Part shown: positions 4,567 to 6,386 of the stretch, piece after piece
Layout: each line of letters starts with the position of its first letter
How positions within the stretch are numbered: position 1 is the stretch's first letter
Source of the DNA: Gemmatimonadaceae bacterium
Lineage (GTDB): Bacteria; Gemmatimonadota; Gemmatimonadetes; Gemmatimonadales; Gemmatimonadaceae
NCBI GenBank assembly: GCA_025936015.1
Contig: JAICUE010000154.1
Location: 1 to 6,386 of the forward strand
Direction of reading: 5' to 3'
Length of the DNA stretch: 6,386 bases
Notes under the pieces: generated by a model
Databases searched by the model: none
The model's input: the letters and a program-made list of their open reading frames with translations, nothing else
Told to the model about the DNA's origin: nothing
Translations under genes and position numbers: made by a program

Positions 4567-6386
4567 TCCCGCGGCCGTCCCCTGCCGCTGCCACCCCGGC
4601 GCGGTGGACGACGCTCGCTGCTGCCCGACTCTGCACCCGCAGCCTCGCCCTCGGCAGCGCCGCCTTCGGCCGCCATCGAGCGTTCACCGCCGTTGCCCTC
4701 GCTGCCGCCGTTCGAGCCTTCACGCGGCGGACGTCCGCCACGATCGCCGCGATCCCCTCGGTCGCTGCGCGGAGGACGCTCGCCACGCGGGCGCTCCGTC
4801 TCCTCCGGCATTCCCTCGGGACGCGGCACGAGTGCCTTCATCGAGAGACGAATGCGGCCACGCTCGTCGCGATCGACCAGCTTGACCTTGACCCGGTCGC
4901 CGCGCTTCACGACGTCCTCGGTCTTCTCCGTGCGGCCGTGCTGCAGCTCGGAGATGTGGACGAGTCCCTCGGTACCCGGCATGATCTCGACGAATGCGCC
5001 GAACGCGGTGGTGCTCTTCACCGTGCCCTCGTACACCGTCCCGATCTCCGGCTCCGCGGTGATCGCCGCGACCATTTGGCGCGCCCGTTCCATCGCTTCG
5101 CCACCGACCGCCGCGATCGTGACGGTGCCGGTATCGTCGACGGTGATCTCCGCGCCCGTTTCTTCCTGGATGCCGCGGATCGTCTTGCCCTTCGGGCCGA
5201 TCAGGTCACCGATCTTCTCGGGGTTGATCGACATCGTCACGATGCGCGGCGCATATGGCGACAGATCCGCACGCGGCTCCGGAAGCGCCTTCGCCATCTC
5301 GCCGAGGATGTGCAGCCGCCCGCGGCGCGCCTGCTCGAGCGCCTCGGTCATGAGATCCAGCGACAGTCCCTGGATCTTGATGTCCATCTGGATCGACGTG
5401 ATTCCCTGCTCCGTCCCCGCGACCTTGAAGTCCATGTCGCCGAGGTGGTCTTCGGTGCCGAGGATGTCGGTGAGGATCGCGTAGCGATCGTCTTCCTTGA
5501 TCAGCCCCATCGCCACGCCCGCGACTGCGCCGCGCAGTGGGACGCCGGCATCGAACATCGCCAGCGAGCCGCCGCAGACTGACGCCATCGACGACGAACC
5601 GTTCGACTCGAGCACGTCGGACACGATGCGCACCGTGTACGGGAACTCCTCGAACGGCGGCAGCACGCCCTGCAGCGCGCGCTCGGCCAGGTTGCCGTGG
5701 CCGATCTCGCGGCGGCTCGTGCCGCGCACCGGGCGCACCTCGCCGGTGGAGAACGGCGGGAAGTTGTAGTGGAGCATGAACGACTTCGTCGACTCGCCCG
5801 GCTCGTCGATCGAGTCGAGGCGCTGGACGTCGTTCGCGGTGCCGAGGGTGACGGCGACGAGCGCCTGCGTCTGGCCGCGGGTGAAGAGCGCCGAGCCGTG
5901 CGCGCGCGGGAGGAGCCCCGTGTCGATCGAGATGGGGCGCACCTCGTTCGTGGCGCGGCCGTCGACGCGCTTCTTCGTCGTCAGCACCTGCGAGCGCAGG
6001 GCGTTGTACTCGAGGTCGCCGAGGATGTTGTGGATCTCCTTGGCGTTGTCCGGCAGGTCGGCGGCGAACGACTCGGCCACCTGCTTCTTCACGAGCTCCA
6101 CCGCCTGGACGCGCGTGTGCTTGTCCTTCTGGTTGAGCGCCTCGCCGATCTTGACGTCGGCCACGGCCTTGACCTTGTCCGCGAGGCCCTCGGTGACGGT
6201 GGGCTTGACCCACGCCATTTTCTCGACCTTGGGGCTGGCCTTGAGCAGCTCGTCCTGGTAGCCGATGAGCTCCTTAAGGCCGCCCTGCGCGACCGTGAGG
6301 GCTTCGACGACATCCTCCTCGCTCACCTCGAGGGCGCCGCCCTCGACCATCATGATGGAGTCGTTCGAGCCGGCGACGACGAGCTC
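4563..6386 (-). CDS. pnp: Polynucleotide phosphorylase, 5' end outside window
   Basis: This exoribonuclease degrades RNA 3' to 5' with phosphate, releasing nucleoside diphosphates, and acts in mRNA turnover as a trimer. The 607 visible residues (numbered from 6386) start at the end of the first RNase PH domain (LVVAGSNDSIMMVEG). Then come the all-alpha domain (about 20-120) and the second, catalytic RNase PH domain. There D313, D319 and K321 in EDHLGDMDFK correspond to E. coli D486, D492 and K494. A KH domain with GPKG loop (397-400) and an S1 domain (about 447-517, EGTVKSTTAFGAFVEI) follow. The last 88 or so residues are a disordered tail with repeated DRG, PPR, GGS and RGG-like blocks, ending GRGRPRE. 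An internal ATG at 6353 is not the start, because the conserved frame continues upstream of it to the edge. About 100 N-terminal residues are missing. The gene heads the gene run and overlaps the M16 gene. Confidence 0.98.
   Translation of the reverse strand, partial: ELVVAGSNDSIMMVEGGALEVSEEDVVEALTVAQGGLKELIGYQDELLKASPKVEKMAWVKPTVTEGLADKVKAVADVKIGEALNQKDKHTRVQAVELVKKQVAESFAADLPDNAKEIHNILGDLEYNALRSQVLTTKKRVDGRATNEVRPISIDTGLLPRAHGSALFTRGQTQALVAVTLGTANDVQRLDSIDEPGESTKSFMLHYNFPPFSTGEVRPVRGTSRREIGHGNLAERALQGVLPPFEEFPYTVRIVSDVLESNGSSSMASVCGGSLAMFDAGVPLRGAVAGVAMGLIKEDDRYAILTDILGTEDHLGDMDFKVAGTEQGITSIQMDIKIQGLSLDLMTEALEQARRGRLHILGEMAKALPEPRADLSPYAPRIVTMSINPEKIGDLIGPKGKTIRGIQEETGAEITVDDTGTVTIAAVGGEAMERARQMVAAITAEPEIGTVYEGTVKSTTAFGAFVEIMPGTEGLVHISELQHGRTEKTEDVVKRGDRVKVKLVDRDERGRIRLSMKALVPRPEGMPEETERPRGERPPRSDRGDRGDRGGRPPREGSNGGSEGNGGERSMAAEGGAAEGEAAGAESGSSERRPPRRGGSGRGRPRE

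Noticed and set aside
4440..5582. A 380-codon plus-strand open frame opposite pnp
   Set aside because: Composition is that of a shadow frame, and the opposite strand encodes unmistakable PNPase domains.
1..6386. A defence system, CRISPR array or mobile element
   Set aside because: No repeat-spacer array, transposase, integrase, nuclease or toxin-like frame is present on either strand.

Overview
The window is GC-rich bacterial DNA, and every gene I can support lies on the minus strand, so transcription runs from right to left. In that order it holds: polynucleotide phosphorylase (5' end outside the window), an M16 zinc peptidase, alanine dehydrogenase, a polysaccharide deacetylase, the C-terminal remnant of a glycoside hydrolase family 9 (GH9) endoglucanase, and a secreted GH27 alpha-galactosidase (3' end outside the window). 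There are no RNA genes, insertion sequences or CRISPR arrays.

The organism cannot be fixed from the sequence alone. The base composition, the signal peptide ending around 'LSAQA' and the mix of housekeeping and plant-polysaccharide enzymes would suit Gemmatimonadota or a similar GC-rich soil phylum. This is a guess from style, not a marker-based call.

Right half (about 2139-6386): a compact housekeeping block. pnp and the M16 gene overlap by four bases (GTGA), and alanine dehydrogenase follows after 49 bp. The pnp-M16 pairing is common in bacteria. The alanine dehydrogenase keeps every catalytic residue I checked.

Left half (1-2117): carbohydrate-related genes. The deacetylase starts 21 bp after alanine dehydrogenase. 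Between it and the GH27 gene lies about 250 bp with no start codon. That stretch encodes an excellent GH9 C-terminus, including the full GH9 active-site signature 2 and its catalytic glutamate, with nothing recognisable of the rest of the enzyme. The remnant ends in an ATGA overlap with the GH27 start, as expected if GH9 and GH27 were once a coupled cellulase/galactosidase pair. It is in the same frame as the deacetylase and separated from it by one TGA, which suggests a deletion joined the two genes or an assembly misjoin.

An octamer, CGTTAGGC, occurs five times in the window against roughly 0.2 expected for this composition. Two of its copies form an imperfect inverted repeat inside the deacetylase gene. 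It accounts for both TTA leucine codons of that gene and for the M16 stop codon. This is the most unexplained signal in the window. I see no clear new multi-gene system.
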